Source: Lingula anatina
Lineage: Eukaryota; Brachiopoda; Lingulata; Lingulida; Lingulidae
Length of the DNA: 29,569 nt
Reading direction: 5' to 3'
Assembly: GCF_001039355.2 (NCBI RefSeq)
Contig: NW_019773891.1
Location: forward strand, 1-29,569
The notes under the pieces were generated by a model. The model was not told the origin of the DNA and did not search any database. It worked only from the letters and a program-made list of their open reading frames with translations. Position numbers and translations under genes: made by a program. Within the stretch, counting starts at the first letter, position 1. Every line of letters starts with the position of its first letter. Shown here in pieces: positions 9,542 to 20,446 of the stretch.

Positions 9542-10238
9542 ATGTATAATTATATTTGTATGTATTATATATATATAGCAAGAACAGGGTCACCCCCACA
9601 CATCAGATTATTCCTCAGCCTGGCAGATTTCAGGAGAGACTGATCAACAGGAAGTGATCTGTTAGAGCAGCTGACAATTTATGCAGGACGTCTGTGAGTG
9701 TCTCATGCGCCGCGGAGGCCATTTGGAGCATATTTTGGAAATAACACAACATTAAGACAAAGCGACCAAAATAACTGAAACTTTGGGGAATGATCGTAAA
9801 CATACTGAAGTTTAGGTCCAGCAAATATCTTGAATTATATATTTAAAATGCAAATTTTCAGACCTAATTATTACGTAAATGTTATGACTCAACAACATTT
9901 ACTACAAATGCTATCTACTAAATACATGTCATTTCCTTTATTAGAGAGATGTTACAATTAATGTGATCGTTACAAATATCGAATTATCGATATTTTGAGT
10001 GTGTGACCAAGGAGAAATAAATAATAGTAGAAGCGTTTTAAAATACAATGTATGTAGTTTATCATGTTCATGAAATGATTTAATTTATTGTAATGAGATA
10101 TACAGTAACTGTCACCACCACCACATTAGCGTTTTTTTTTTTATCTTATTTTATTTTTTTTTATTTTTTTACAATCGATTCATCGTAGAATCTATTTGTT
10201 GATAGAGTAGGGGCCTACTTCCACAACACACGCGCCCG
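9542..10238. other. Intergenic, no gene seen
   Basis: A slightly GC-richer island at 9585-9740 (GGTCACCCCCACACATCAGA to GCGCCGCGGAGGCC) stands out and may be a repeat fragment. T-rich tracts lie near 10131-10170. Confidence 0.5.
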
Positions 10239-10286
<48 letters not shown>

Positions 10287-10303
10287 AACACACACACACA
10301 CAG
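10239..10303. repeat. CT then CA microsatellite
   Basis: (CT)n followed by (CA)n with one AAA interruption. Confidence 0.95.
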
Positions 10304-10504
10304 CCACAGTGAGGTCCTCAGACAGAAATAATGGCTACATGTCCAGTTAACGTCGAATTTTGGGAAAGTATGGGAAAAAAAGTTAAAAACCGCACAGGCA
10401 TCCTGATAATGGAAGGGTTTTGACTGACGTTACTTAAACTTACAGAATAAAAGTTTCTCGTTGTCTCAGAAACTCCGGGTAATTGACATGCACTCCTCAT
10501 GTCC

Positions 10505-10700
10505 AATATCCATAACATCAGTACTCATCACTGTTAACATTTCCTTAATTTCTCAACAAACCCTGTAAAATATAAACAGCTATAACTGTCTGTTATCTCT
10601 TATTACTGTAATTGCAGAGATACTTTTATTACTTATTTATTTATATGGGATATCTATGAAAATGAACGCTCGAGTATCGCAGTACATCTTTTCACTTGAA
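10505..10700. repeat. Duplicated block, partner of 20447-20650
   Basis: The two share long identical stretches, such as CAAACCCTGTAAAATATAAA and ATTACTTATTTATTTATAT, in the same order. It marks the far end of the ancestral duplication, to the right of the Cys-rich gene. Confidence 0.85.
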
Positions 10701-11856
10701 CAAACTTTTTTCTCGATAATTCTTAACGATTTTTAAAAAATATCAAACGGATCTATATAAGGAGAAACAGTGAGTGTACTCGTGGCAGGCAAAGCAAGGC
10801 CCGAGTCCGATTTTCAAGCTGGGTCGAGTCCAAGACAACCTCACTAAGAAAAACACACACACAAATGGAACTTTTGAGTGCCTGTTAATGAAAACATTGA
10901 TAATAAGCAAATGACTTATTAACATGAAAGCTCAGTGTTCGACAACTTAGGTTGTGTGATCGCCAGGGAGATGTGAAAGGATGCCAGTGACCACTCAGAC
11001 TTATAACAATGCTTAAAAGTGTATTAGTGCAGTTTTCAATTGAGATTTAAGAGGATAAAGTAAACGTAAAAATGAGAAATGTTTAATTTTAATTTTTATC
11101 TTAATGTCTTATTTATTTTGTTTTTTTCTCCGCTCATGCTACTGGCATCAGAGCATTGATAACCCAAAGCCATGAAGGGAGGTGTCCGCTTACAAATATT
11201 ACCTATACTAGTAGACCTTTTATATGCAAAAAATATTCATTTGTTTCTACTGCCTAGTATATATAAATCAAGATTTTTTCATTTGACCTAGTGCTGCTTT
11301 CTTTCGTTTCTTAAAATCACAATAACTTGTTTTTCATTTCTCAGAATAAAAACTCAGTCGATAACAAAATGTGTTACGGAGTACTGAGGTGGCTGTAGGC
11401 ACGAAGTCCAGTGTATTTTCAATTGATTCACTACAATTCACTGCAATCAAAACAATCATGCTCCCTCAGGCTGCCTCGAAAATGCAGTCACCCTACGCCC
11501 TATTACATTACCCACATTTTGGATCAGTGTTTGTATACGCACGTACTATAGTGGCCTGTGAGAAGTTCACGGCTACCTGTACCGGTTTAACGGACATCGT
11601 GGCCATTATAATTTTGGGGAGAAGGTATGTTGCTCAGAAATTGTCATCAAATATGCCTGTACATTTCGAAGTCACTGCTTAGTACTTATTACTCTTATCT
11701 TAAAATAAAATGATAAACAGAATAATCAAAATGAAAAATAGTAAATAAAATGTATATGTCAATAAGATATTATAATCAATTTTGCGCATCACTATCAAAC
11801 ACCACCCCCTATGAACAAGTTGACCAGGAACGCCACCATGTGACTATATACCAACT
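10701..11856. other. Intergenic, no gene recognised
   Basis: A 103-codon plus ORF at 11371-11682 has somewhat balanced composition but no recognisable motif, splice context or copy elsewhere in the window. Confidence 0.4.
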
Positions 11857-11861
11857 AAAGG

Positions 11862-11869
11862 TATAAAAG
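11862..11869 (+). promoter_or_regulatory. TATA box upstream of the exon-like array
   Basis: TATAAAAG within the 13-nt core AAAGGTATAAAAG, shared exactly with the Cys-rich gene promoter. A palindrome, CGAAATTT-TG-AAATTTCG, follows at about 11872. TTCATTCAACGCAGACAG near 11890-11907 could be the transcription start. Confidence 0.55.
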
Positions 11870-11891
11870 CGCGAAATTTTGAAATTTCGTT

Positions 11892-12274
11892 CATTCAACG
11901 CAGACAGATCTGGAGCAACAAGAAGGATGCCATGTACTGCGCCCCGTATCAAGCAATAAGGACACAGGACTCACCTTTCTCCGAATCTTTTCCTCATCCC
12001 AAGTCAACGCATCGCTCATCGGAGTCGTCTGGACGGTGGATTCGACGTTTCTCTAAGCTGGCCAGCTAAAACCTTCGCATCTCTCCACGAGGAATCGTCG
12101 CTCAGGAATCTTCGCAGGACACATCTTCGGCTTTCTGCTGTTGTGGGTTATATTTTTGTTGTGTCATTGCACATATTTCCATGCATTCCAGGTTTCTTCT
12201 ATTCCAGGTCCCGGAAGCAGAGTGCTGACATAGGTAGGCAAAGTTATTAATCCGTTTTTCTTTCTTTTACCAGA
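11892..12274 (+). other. Putative leader and first intron of the exon-like array
   Basis: This moderately GC-rich stretch between the TATA box and the first cassette contains a short ORF at 11927-11959 (MPCTAPRIKQ, then TAA). Near 12205-12240 it contains GCAGAGTGCTGACATAGGTA, the same text as the array introns. It fits a 5' UTR with an upstream ORF, followed by the first intron ending TTTTACCAG. No donor could be chosen with confidence. Confidence 0.4.
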
Positions 12275-12508
12275 AGTCCATTATGTCGATTCTCGATAGA
12301 GCTCCCACTGACAACTGCAAGGAGAAGAGGGCCACATCTACACGTCGATCAATCCTTGGTGCCAGCGAGTCCTGCCAGGTCCGGCTCTACGATGTGGCTG
12401 CATTAGGGAAGCGTCCAGCGAGTCCTGCCATGGTCTGTCTACAAGATTGCTCCAATAGGGAAGCGTCCAAGACATATGGTGTTTCAGTGATATGGAAGAC
12501 TCCTAAAG
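12275..12508 (+). CDS. Possible first coding cassette (E1) of the array
   Basis: An ATG at 12283 opens MSILDRAPTDNCKEKRATST and stays open through GKRPASPAMVCLQDC to YGVSVIWKTPK at the donor. Read through the donor it continues GKPDCRVLT and stops at 12537. Related peptides (YGVSLRWKT) occur at the ends of E4 and others. No family is recognised. It is the only cassette with an ATG, an acceptor and an open frame over its full length. I consider a real protein possible but unproven. Confidence 0.3.
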
Positions 12509-13610
12509 GTAAGCCTGACTGCAGAGTGCTGACATAGATAGGAAAAGTTATTAATTTTTTTCTGTTAACAGAAAACCTTTAAAGGTAAGCCTGAATGCAG
12601 AATGCTGACATATGTAGGAAAAGTCATTAATCCCTTTTTTATTTCTGTTAACAGAAATATGTAGAAAAAGTTATTAATCCGTGCAGAGTAGTGACATATG
12701 TACATTGTATGAAAAGTCATTAAGCCGTTTTTCTTTCTGTTAACAGAACTCGATTAAGGTGATTCTCGATAGAGCTCCCACTGACAACTACAAGGAGAAA
12801 TGGGCCACATCTACAATTCAGCTACTTCGTTCAATCCTAAGTGCCAGCGAGTCCTGCCATGATTTGTCTACGAGGTGGCTCCATTGGGGAAGAGTCCCAG
12901 GCATATCGTGTTTCACTGAGATGGAAAACCCTTAAAGGTAAGCCTGACTGCAGAGTGCTAACATGGGTAGAAAAAGTCATAAATCCGTTTTTATTTCTGT
13001 TAACAGAAAACCCTTAAGGGTTAACATGAGTGCAGATTGCTGAAATATGTAGAAAAGTCGTTAATCCATTTTTCTTTCTGTTAACAGACATGTGTAGGAA
13101 ACGTCATCAATCTGTTTTTTCTTTCTGTTAACAGAATTCGATTGTGGTGATTCTCGATAAAGCACCCATTGACAACTACAAGGAGAAGAGGGGCACATCT
13201 ACATACAGTAATCCTTGGTGCCAAAGAGTCCTGCCATGGTCTGTCTACGAGGTAACAATAATGGGGAAGCGTTCCAGACATATGGTGTTTCACTGAGATG
13301 GAAAACCCTCAGAGGTAAGACTGACTGCAGAGTACTAACATGGGTTAAGAAAGTCATTAATCCGTTTTTATTCCTGTAAACAGAAAACCCTTAAGGGTAA
13401 GCCTGAGTGCAGAGTGCTGACATATGTAGGAAAAGTCATTAATTAATTTTTTATTTCTGTTAACAGAAATATGTAGGAAAAGTCATTAATCCGTTAATCC
13501 GTTTTTTTTCTGTTAACAGAACTCGATTATGGCGATTCTCACTAGAGCTACCACTGACAACTGCAAGGAAAGGAGACCCACATCTAACTTCAGCTACTTC
13601 CATCAATCCT

Positions 13611-13865
13611 TTGTGCCAGCAAGTCCTGCCAAGGTCTGTCTACGAGATGGCTGCACTGGGGAAGCGTCCAGCGAGTCCTGCTAGTTGTCTACGAGGGGGC
13701 GGCAAGGAGGAAGTGTCCAGCGAGTCCTGCCATGGTCTGTCTACGAGATGGCTGCACTGGGGAAGCGTCCAGCGAGTCCTGCTAGTTGTCTACGAGGTGG
13801 CTGCAATGAGGAAGTGCCCAGCGAGTCCTGCCTTGGTGTGTCTACAAGATGGTTGCAATAAGGAA
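13611..13865 (+). repeat. 52-bp minisatellite inside cassette E4
   Basis: About five units of GTCCAGCGAGTCCTGCCATG...GGCTGCATCGGGGAAGC, some with internal deletions. The unit is not a multiple of three, so each frame cycles through three peptides. Confidence 0.85.
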
Positions 13866-14051
13866 GCGTCGACGGCATGTGGTGTTTCCCTGAGATGGAA
13901 AACCTTTAAAGGTAAGCCTGACTGCAGAGGGTTCACATAGGTAGAAAAAGTCATTAATTATTTTTTCTTTCTGCTTCGATAGAGCTCCCACTGACAAGTG
14001 CAAGGAGAAGAGGGCTACATCTACACTTCAGCTACGTCCATCAACCCTTGG

Positions 14052-14270
14052 TGCCAGCGAGTCCTGCCACGTCCTGTCTATGAGGTGGCTGCAATGGGGA
14101 AGCGTCCAGCGAGACCTGCCATGGTCTGTCTACGAGGTGGCTGCATCGGGGAAGCGTCCAGCGAGTCCTGCCATGGTCTGTCTACGAGGTGGCTGCATCG
14201 GGGAAGCAGCCAGCGAGTCCTGCCAAGGTCTGTCTACGAGATGGCTGCAATGGAGAAGCATCCCAGGCAT
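14052..14270 (+). repeat. 52-bp minisatellite inside cassette E5
   Basis: Four units with starts 52 bp apart (14104, 14156, 14208). Two forward frames and one reverse frame are open across most of it. Confidence 0.88.
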
Positions 14271-14926
14271 ATGGTGTTTCACAGAGATGGATAACCCATA
14301 TAGGTAAGCCTGACTGCAGAGTGCTAACATAGGTAGGAAAAGTCATTAATCCGTTTTTATTTCTGTTAACAGAAAACCCTTAAGTGTAAGCCTGACTGCA
14401 GAGTGCTGACATATCTAGAAATGTAATTAATCCATTTTTTTCTGTTAATAGACATATGTTGGAAAAATCAATAATCCGTTTTTTTCTTTCTGTTAACAGA
14501 ACTAGATTATGGCTATTATCGATAAAGCTCCCATTGACAACTGCAAGGAAAAGAGGGCCACATCTACATTTCGATCAACCCTTAGTGCCAGCAAGTCCTG
14601 CCATGGTCTGTCTACGAGGTGGTTCCATTGGGGAAGCGTCCCAGGAATATGGTGTTTCACCGAGATGGAAAATCCTTAAGGGTAAGCCTGACTCTAGAGT
14701 GCTGACATATGTAGGAAAGAAATTAATCCATTTTTATTTCTGTTAACATAAACTCTTAAGGGTAAGCCTGAATGCAGAGTACTGAAATATGATGAAAAGT
14801 CATTAATCCATTTTTTATTTCTGTTAACAGAACTCGATTATAGCGATTCTCGATGGAGCTCCCACTGACAACTGCAAGGAAAAGAGAGCCACATCTACAC
14901 TTCAGCTACTTCCATCAATCCTTAGT

Positions 14927-15150
14927 GCCAGCGAGTCCTGCCACGTCCTGTCTATGAGGTGGCTGCAATGGGGAAGCGTCCAGCGAGTCCTGCCATGGTC
15001 TGTCTACGAGGTGGCTGCATCGGGGAAGCGTCCAGCGAGTCCTGCCATGGTCTGTCTTCGAGGTGGCTGCATCGGCGAAGCGTCCAGCGAGTCTTGCAAT
15101 GGTTTGTCAACGAGGTGGCTGCATCGGGGAAGCGTCCAAGCCATATGGTC
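14927..15150 (+). repeat. 52-bp minisatellite inside cassette E7
   Basis: Four units, the closest to consensus in the window. At least two forward frames are open at once. The cassette end (15043-15177) matches 1-112. Confidence 0.88.
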
Positions 15151-15610
15151 CTTCACTGAAATGGAAAACCCTTGAAGGTAACCCGTGTTATTGGGGTGAG
15201 AAATAGACTTAAATGATTTGCCATAGCCTTACTGGCTATTGGACCTAAACTTTCCTAAAATCTTTTGGTCTAAATCAGCATTCACTAGTCCGAATACAAA
15301 TTTCAATGAATTTGGATTGTATTGTATTTGAATATAAATTAAAAATTTTAAGACCTTGGCATTTTTAATATTACGATATAAGATAAAAAAAACTAAATCA
15401 AATCAAAAGCTGTTTTGAAAACTTCGAAAAAATTGTATGGTCTTAACACTACATGTATATTCATACATTCTGAAAAATCTACTTGTCCGAACAATAATTA
15501 GTATGTCGCAGTCATTGATTACACAGAAAATAATAGAAATATTGATACAACAAAGTGTTGATAATTCAATTAACATTCTTAATAATAATTGGAATGTGTT
15601 ACCGTTTTAG

Positions 15611-15765
15611 AGAACAAAGGAAAAGGAGATGAGACCCTGAAAAATCGCAACGTGAAAACAAAGCGGCTGGACAGCAAGAAGTACAGCGACCTGATAGTGC
15701 TGGGTTTGCCTTGGAACAGCACAGAAGATGACATGGTGTCTTACTCCTCAGTCAACATGGCACAG
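15611..15765 (+). pseudogene. TDP-43 (TARDBP) RRM1 exon fragment, copy C
   Basis: Same structure as the copy at 545-699, with intact acceptor and donor. It is the less altered copy: SDLIVLGLPWNSTEDDM keeps the two family aspartates. It has the same in-frame deletion before VNMAQ, so the deletion predates the duplication. It is open through its full length and could still be spliced. Confidence 0.87.
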
Positions 15766-16058
15766 GTACTCATTGCTACTCATTCAGATCACTGGGTCCC
15801 TTGAAAAAGTATTTTAAGTTAGTCTTTACTTTTAGACGAAAAGGATTGAAATGGAGCAATCCAGGTATTACTGGTAGAAAATGACAGCACTTTTGTTCTT
15901 GTCATAAAACTTTGTAGACATTTGTTTTCTATTTACAACTTATTCAAGGAAATTCTTAGTCCAGACATTTAAGTATCCAAAAGCTCTTTTAATTTGTCAC
16001 AAACTTGAAAAAAATCACTCGCGCAAAATATTTTGACTTCCTATCGGCCAAATTTCAG

Positions 16059-16177
16059 ATTTTCATCAGACCCAGTGCGACACACGTGGCGTTGTCACTG
16101 GTCTAGAATACTCGGAGCTACTACCCCCAACCTTACCCTAAGTGCTGCGGTTGTGGTACCAAGAGGCCATCGTACAG
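16059..16177 (+). pseudogene. Decayed exon with half a CCHC zinc knuckle, copy C
   Basis: As copy A, with acceptor AATTTCAG and donor ACAG|GTGAGC. It has the same TAG and the same one-base insertion after GGTACC, and reads NTRSYYPQPYPKCCGCGTK. The insertion is shared by A and C but absent in B. Confidence 0.5.
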
Positions 16178-17229
16178 GTGAGCATGTATTTTCACTTGTT
16201 TATATTGTTGAGATCGTTAGGCGTTTTCGTGATTCATATGCCCTCCTTTGTAGCTCTTATTCTCCAGTCACTTTTTTATTGTAGAATCTTCGCACTCTCT
16301 TTAATCATAATGCAATTTTCTTGTGTTGTGTTATAGAAGTAAAAAAAATTAAGCAATTTAAAATAAAATAAAATAAAAAGCAGTCATACTAAGAACCATA
16401 GCATTATGAAATGTCAAAATACTAGTATGAGTATTAACGGTGTGTAAAAACTGTTCTTTGTTGTTATTACTGGAAGCTTTCAATTGCTTTTCATACTTTA
16501 CATTACGTTTCATTTGTAGGCTACGAAAGGGCAGTTTTCCAGAAATAATGCCCGAACGCAGAAACCAATCCTCGCCTAAAAGTGCAACACTTAATGTCAC
16601 TAGCAACGAGCCCCTGTAGCCACTTTCGTTAATCGGACGTCCTAGCAGTCTTCGTTTTAAGGACACGGCTTGTCTGCAAAAAATTAGAGAATGTGGAATG
16701 GTAATGAAGAGCGATATACTGAATGTAAGAGGAATACTGGTACAACCTAATAATGTACTCAAGTCTTTTGGATATTGAGAATTTTTGCTGTTCATGGGTC
16801 ACAGATGAGTCGAGTGCAATTGCATTTAGTGAGTTTTTTTCACTTATGACAGTGAAACGTCTTTTGTCAATAGCTTAAGAGAAAACTGAAGTTCAGGATG
16901 ATCATTTATAATTCCATAAATAATCAATTGAATAAGATGAAATGTGGTTCTGTATGAAAATTATAAGTCTGCCTCTACAGTGATTATAATAATTGTTTAA
17001 AAATTTTATATTGAATATCCAGTTGCTTTATCCACATTCTAAATGCAGATAGGTTTTCGCTCAAAAAACATTGGTATCACCACCACTTATGGTCGTCTGT
17101 GTTTTATTTCAATCTTAGTGATGTAGTCATTTTTTCAAATTTGTGCTGTTGATGATGTGGAGTTGTTCGTCAGTATAGCGTTTGAGAAGATCATAATCGC
17201 ACACTAATCTCAACTAACCCTCACATCTT
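16178..17229. other. Non-coding part of copy C
   Basis: Counterpart of 1111-2161, with a 145-codon minus ORF (16795-16358) overlapping the one in A. A frame shift near the middle of the alignment shows no selection for coding. Confidence 0.5.
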
Positions 17230-17350
17230 TGTAAAATCCAACTTCATGTAAATGCTTTTACATGAAGAGGTTTTACATTGATAGGTTGTGCAAAATCTAT
17301 AATGAAATATTTTACGTTTGAGAAAATATTTCATTATATTTTTTGTACAG
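17230..17350 (+). other. Pair of hairpins, copy C
   Basis: Hairpin 1 is at 17230-17277 and hairpin 2 at 17287-17350, identical to copy A in both stems except for a G-T wobble (GGTTTTACA) in the outer stem of hairpin 1. Confidence 0.75.
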
Positions 17351-18025
17351 TCTGCTCCTCATGAGGGATGGCTGGATGCGTTCAGGCATCTCTCAAGATA
17401 GGGGAGTGCACATTACTAATATCACTTATATTATGATTTTCTCAAGGGTTATAGTTGACAAATAAATCCAAATCATCACATATGCACCCTTTTCTCCGGA
17501 TCAAAAAATTAATATTGAAATTTACATGGACGGCCATAACGTGTAATGTGAGACCTGAAATATTCCAAAGCAAGTATCATGCAGGTACTGTCATGTAGTT
17601 GCGATTTCAGGGCAAAATTACATTTGAGAAACTTATTTTAAACCCAGTTATTTGTCAAAGTCAAGTTTATGTCTGGGTAATAATCATATTATTTATATTA
17701 TCATTAGAAATGACTATATTCAAGTTTTGTGGATGCTCTCAGTTGTAAAAGGGTTGAGTCACTTTATTTATGACTTCACCCCCTACATAAAGTTAAGATT
17801 AGTATCGGTGTGATTGTGTGAAGACTCTAGTGAATGTGTCTTTGTCTTCACTACCTCTTTCTGTAGAATAACATGCACTTTGGTAAATTCTTGTGCTTCA
17901 TCTTGTCAACCATTGTACTGTATATAGAGCATAGTTTGTAGTCACGAGCACAAGTTCATTCAGTTGCACCATGCTGTTTAAAACGGGACGATATTTATGA
18001 ACTGCAAGGCGCCGTGCCAATATTA

Positions 18026-18775
18026 TGTTATAAAGACTGAAGTATCCGGGCGTGGGCACTTTCCCGGCATTCCCCACGAAGGGTTTAGACGGGTTTTTCC
18101 CCACGGCCCGCAAGCACTGGGTACCAGCTTCCGACCACAAGACCATTTATTTATTCATTGCGTTCACACGATTCATTAATGATTACTAAAGTACTTTTGA
18201 AATTGAATGTTATTTTAAAACATTGTAAAATTGTTCATTATAATTGAATAAAATTTATATTCTATATTTTTTTCTTTGTCTAAAAAACGGAAGGCGTGTA
18301 AAATAATCACCAGACTTGCAAATTAATTTTATGTGCACGCGCCTCGTTAAAGCATCTGTCGAATTATCTTGCCAATCTGCAACGTCCCAATTGAATTTTA
18401 TGAGACCATATGATATATGAGATTTGATGTAACTTTCCAATAAAATCGTTTTCAAATTGAAATTTGCAATTAAGTTTATTTCACACTAATTTGGCTGTTC
18501 CGTCCACCTCCCCTCCCCTCCAACCGCTATTGGCCTTGCGAGTAAACGGTGGTCTATGAAATTGATTCTACACTCAATTTATGATTTTAATTATTTTGAC
18601 GAAATCGAAAACACCAGTTGATAGCTATTACTTCATTCACAAACTTATGGGTAATCCGGTCGGAAATTCACAAATTATTAGACACGTCCCGACTTGACGT
18701 TTCATGCTCTATATTCAGCCTATTTCCTTTTCAATTACAATCTCGGTAATGTTTTAATGGATGGCAGGTGTACCA
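18026..18775 (+). repeat. Duplicated block D1, left of the assembly gap
   Basis: It is almost identical to 18886-19620 (a two-base length difference near 18276 and a handful of substitutions), and more distantly to 4815-6250. The distant copy has extra DNA at about 5160-5735. The block holds no gene. Confidence 0.9.
18041..18111. other. Invariant 71-bp GC-rich element, copy 2
   Basis: Identical to the element at 4827-4897. Here the minus strand is open 5' of it as well (MVLWSEAGTQCLRAV), but that extension is not kept in copy 1. Confidence 0.7.
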
Positions 18776-18855
18776 TGAAAATCTGACTCCCCTAAAATGT
18801 GACTCCCCAGTCAGATTTTCATTATGAAAATGTGACTCCCCAGTCAGATTTTCAT
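18775..18855. repeat. Satellite-like 33-bp repeat cut by the gap
   Basis: AATGTGACTCCCCAGTCAGA plus flanking bases occurs twice with a 33-bp period just before the Ns. ATGAAAATCTGACT (18775-18788) pairs with AGTCAGATTTTCAT at 18809-18822 and 18842-18855. The D2 and 6-kb copies lack it. The gap may hide a collapsed array. Confidence 0.7.
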
Positions 18856-18885
18856 NNNNNNNNNNNNNNNNNNNNNNNNNNNNNN
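18856..18885. other. Assembly gap, 30 N
   Basis: A run of N between two nearly identical blocks. Its length is probably nominal. A single N also occurs at 2887. Confidence 0.99.
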
Positions 18886-19800
18886 TATAAAGACTGAAGT
18901 ATCCGGGCGTGGGCACTTTCCCGGCATTCCCCACGAAGGGTTTAGACGGGTTTTTCCCCACGGCCCGCAAGCACTGGGTACCAGCTTCCGACCACAAGAC
19001 CATTTATTTATTCATTGCGTTCACACGATTCATTAATGATTACTAAAGTACTTTTGAAATTGAATGTTATTTTAAAACATTGTAAAATTGTTCATTATAA
19101 TTGAATAAAATTTATATTCTATATTTTTTTCTGTCTAAAAAACGGAAGGCGTGTAAAATAATCACCAGACTTGCAAATTAATTTTATGTGCACGCGCCTC
19201 GTTAAAGCATCTGTCGAATTATCTTGCCAATCTGCAACGTCCCAATTGAATTTTATGAGACCATATGATATATGAGATTTGATGTAACTTTCCAATAAAA
19301 TCGTTTTCAAATTGAAATTTGCAATTAAGTTTATTTCACACTAATTTGGCTGTTCCGTCCACCTCCCCTCCCCTCCAACCGCTATTGGCCTTGCGAGTAA
19401 ACGGTGGTCTATGAAATTGATTCTACACTCAATTTATGATTTTAATTATTTTGACGAAATCGAAAACACCAGTTGATAATTATTACTTCATTCACAAACT
19501 TATGGGTAATCCCGGTCGGAAATTCACAAATTATTAGACACGTCCCGACTTGACGTTTCATGCTCTATATTCAGCCTATTTCCTTTTCAATTACAATCTC
19601 GGTAATGTTTTAACGGATGGCAGGTATTATAAAATCTCAATTTAGAAGTACATTCGTAAAAAGAATCAAATTTCCTGTTTTTGTCAAACCCTCAGATTTT
19701 GAGTCAATAGCTCACGCACACCGTGTTTCTACAGGATATTTCCACGCCGAGACAAAATCAGTTCATTAACAAAAAGATGGAGGAACAAAGCATTTTTTCA
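18886..19800 (+). repeat. Duplicated block D2, right of the assembly gap
   Basis: It is the near-identical partner of D1 and starts right after 30 Ns. The similarity is high enough that D1 and D2 may be two alleles joined by the assembler. From 19620 to 19800 it continues to match 6090-6250. Confidence 0.9.
18900..18970. other. Invariant 71-bp GC-rich element, copy 3
   Basis: Third identical copy, at the left end of block D2, just after the assembly gap. Confidence 0.7.
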
Positions 19801-20446
19801 AAGAGACCAAGGTAACCAGACACAAACACAGCGGTTGCAAGGTCCAGACACGGATATGATGGCTTTATGTACATGTACCCGGTACAGACATACTATATTA
19901 GTACTAGTACATCATTAAAATTTAGGCAAAAACAAACCCATTAAAGGACAAAATTCCTTTTATTGTATATTTCTTGTCCTTTTTCATCATAATGGTAAAA
20001 CAATAAATTTGTTTCATTAACGTCACACAATACAGAGAGTTGTTAATTGCGAGCATTTGGTGTCTTAATGTTAGGCATGTTAATGTGAAGAAAAGTGAAA
20101 TAAGCTGTCAAAAATAAACAAATATATGAGAATTAAACAAAATTACACACATACACAAAAGAAATAGAGCTGGTTAACAATTGGTAATGAGGAAAAACAA
20201 ACAATCAAACAAACAAACTTTCCAGCAAAAATCCCTTGATGATATTTCACATTGATGATATTGGACAAAGTTTCATTATTATCACAGTCTACACAAATTC
20301 ACAAGAATCCTAAGATCTTTTGGCAGAAGACCCTATTATTAATCAACATGTAATTACCCGGAGTATCATAGACCGCATTCAGAACAGCGGAATAACAGAT
20401 CCACCAATCAAATATGGCCGGTTGATTGTAATGCCCTTTTATGTTA

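Larger units (their letters stand above)
12275..15177 (+). repeat. Array of seven exon-like cassettes with short introns and 13-nt micro-exon pieces
   Basis: Cassettes E1-E7 lie at 12275-12508, 12747-12937, 13135-13314, 13520-13911, ~13975-14303, 14500-14681 and 14831-15177. Most start TTAACAG|AACTCGATTATGGCGATT and end AAAACCCTTAAAG|GTAAGCCTGACTGCAG. Between cassettes lie ~65-80-bp units that look like whole introns (GTAAGCC...CTGTTAACAG). Several flank a 13-nt piece AAAACCCTTAAGG (12572-12584, 13384-13396, 14373-14385). E5 lacks its acceptor, and the piece before E7 has ACAT for ACAG. Cassette lengths and frames are not conserved, so this may be a decayed or non-coding exon array. It resembles tandem duplication of a small exon together with its splice sites. 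Confidence 0.75.
15043..18110 (+). repeat. Segmental duplication copy C
   Basis: It is the intact counterpart of copies A and B, running without interruption from the last exon-like cassette through the TDP-43 exon, the CCHC exon and the hairpins to the GC-rich element. It is much closer to A than to B by eye. It therefore gives the likely ancestral order of the module. Confidence 0.9.

Noticed and set aside
9630-9824. 64-codon minus ORF in a GC-richer island
   Set aside because: Too short and without family features. The island more likely reflects a repeat fragment.
11371-11682. 103-codon plus ORF
   Set aside because: No homology recognised, no clear splice sites or promoter, and a chance ORF is plausible.
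13081-13293. Minus ORFs across the exon-like array (also 14130-14330)
   Set aside because: They arise from the GC-rich 52-bp repeat and oppose the orientation of all splice-like signals.
17898-18146. 82-codon minus ORF containing GKNPSKPFVGNAGKVPTPGY
   Set aside because: The N-terminal extension is not conserved in the 4.8-kb copy, and identity is limited to the 71-bp element at nucleotide level, which argues against ordinary coding selection.
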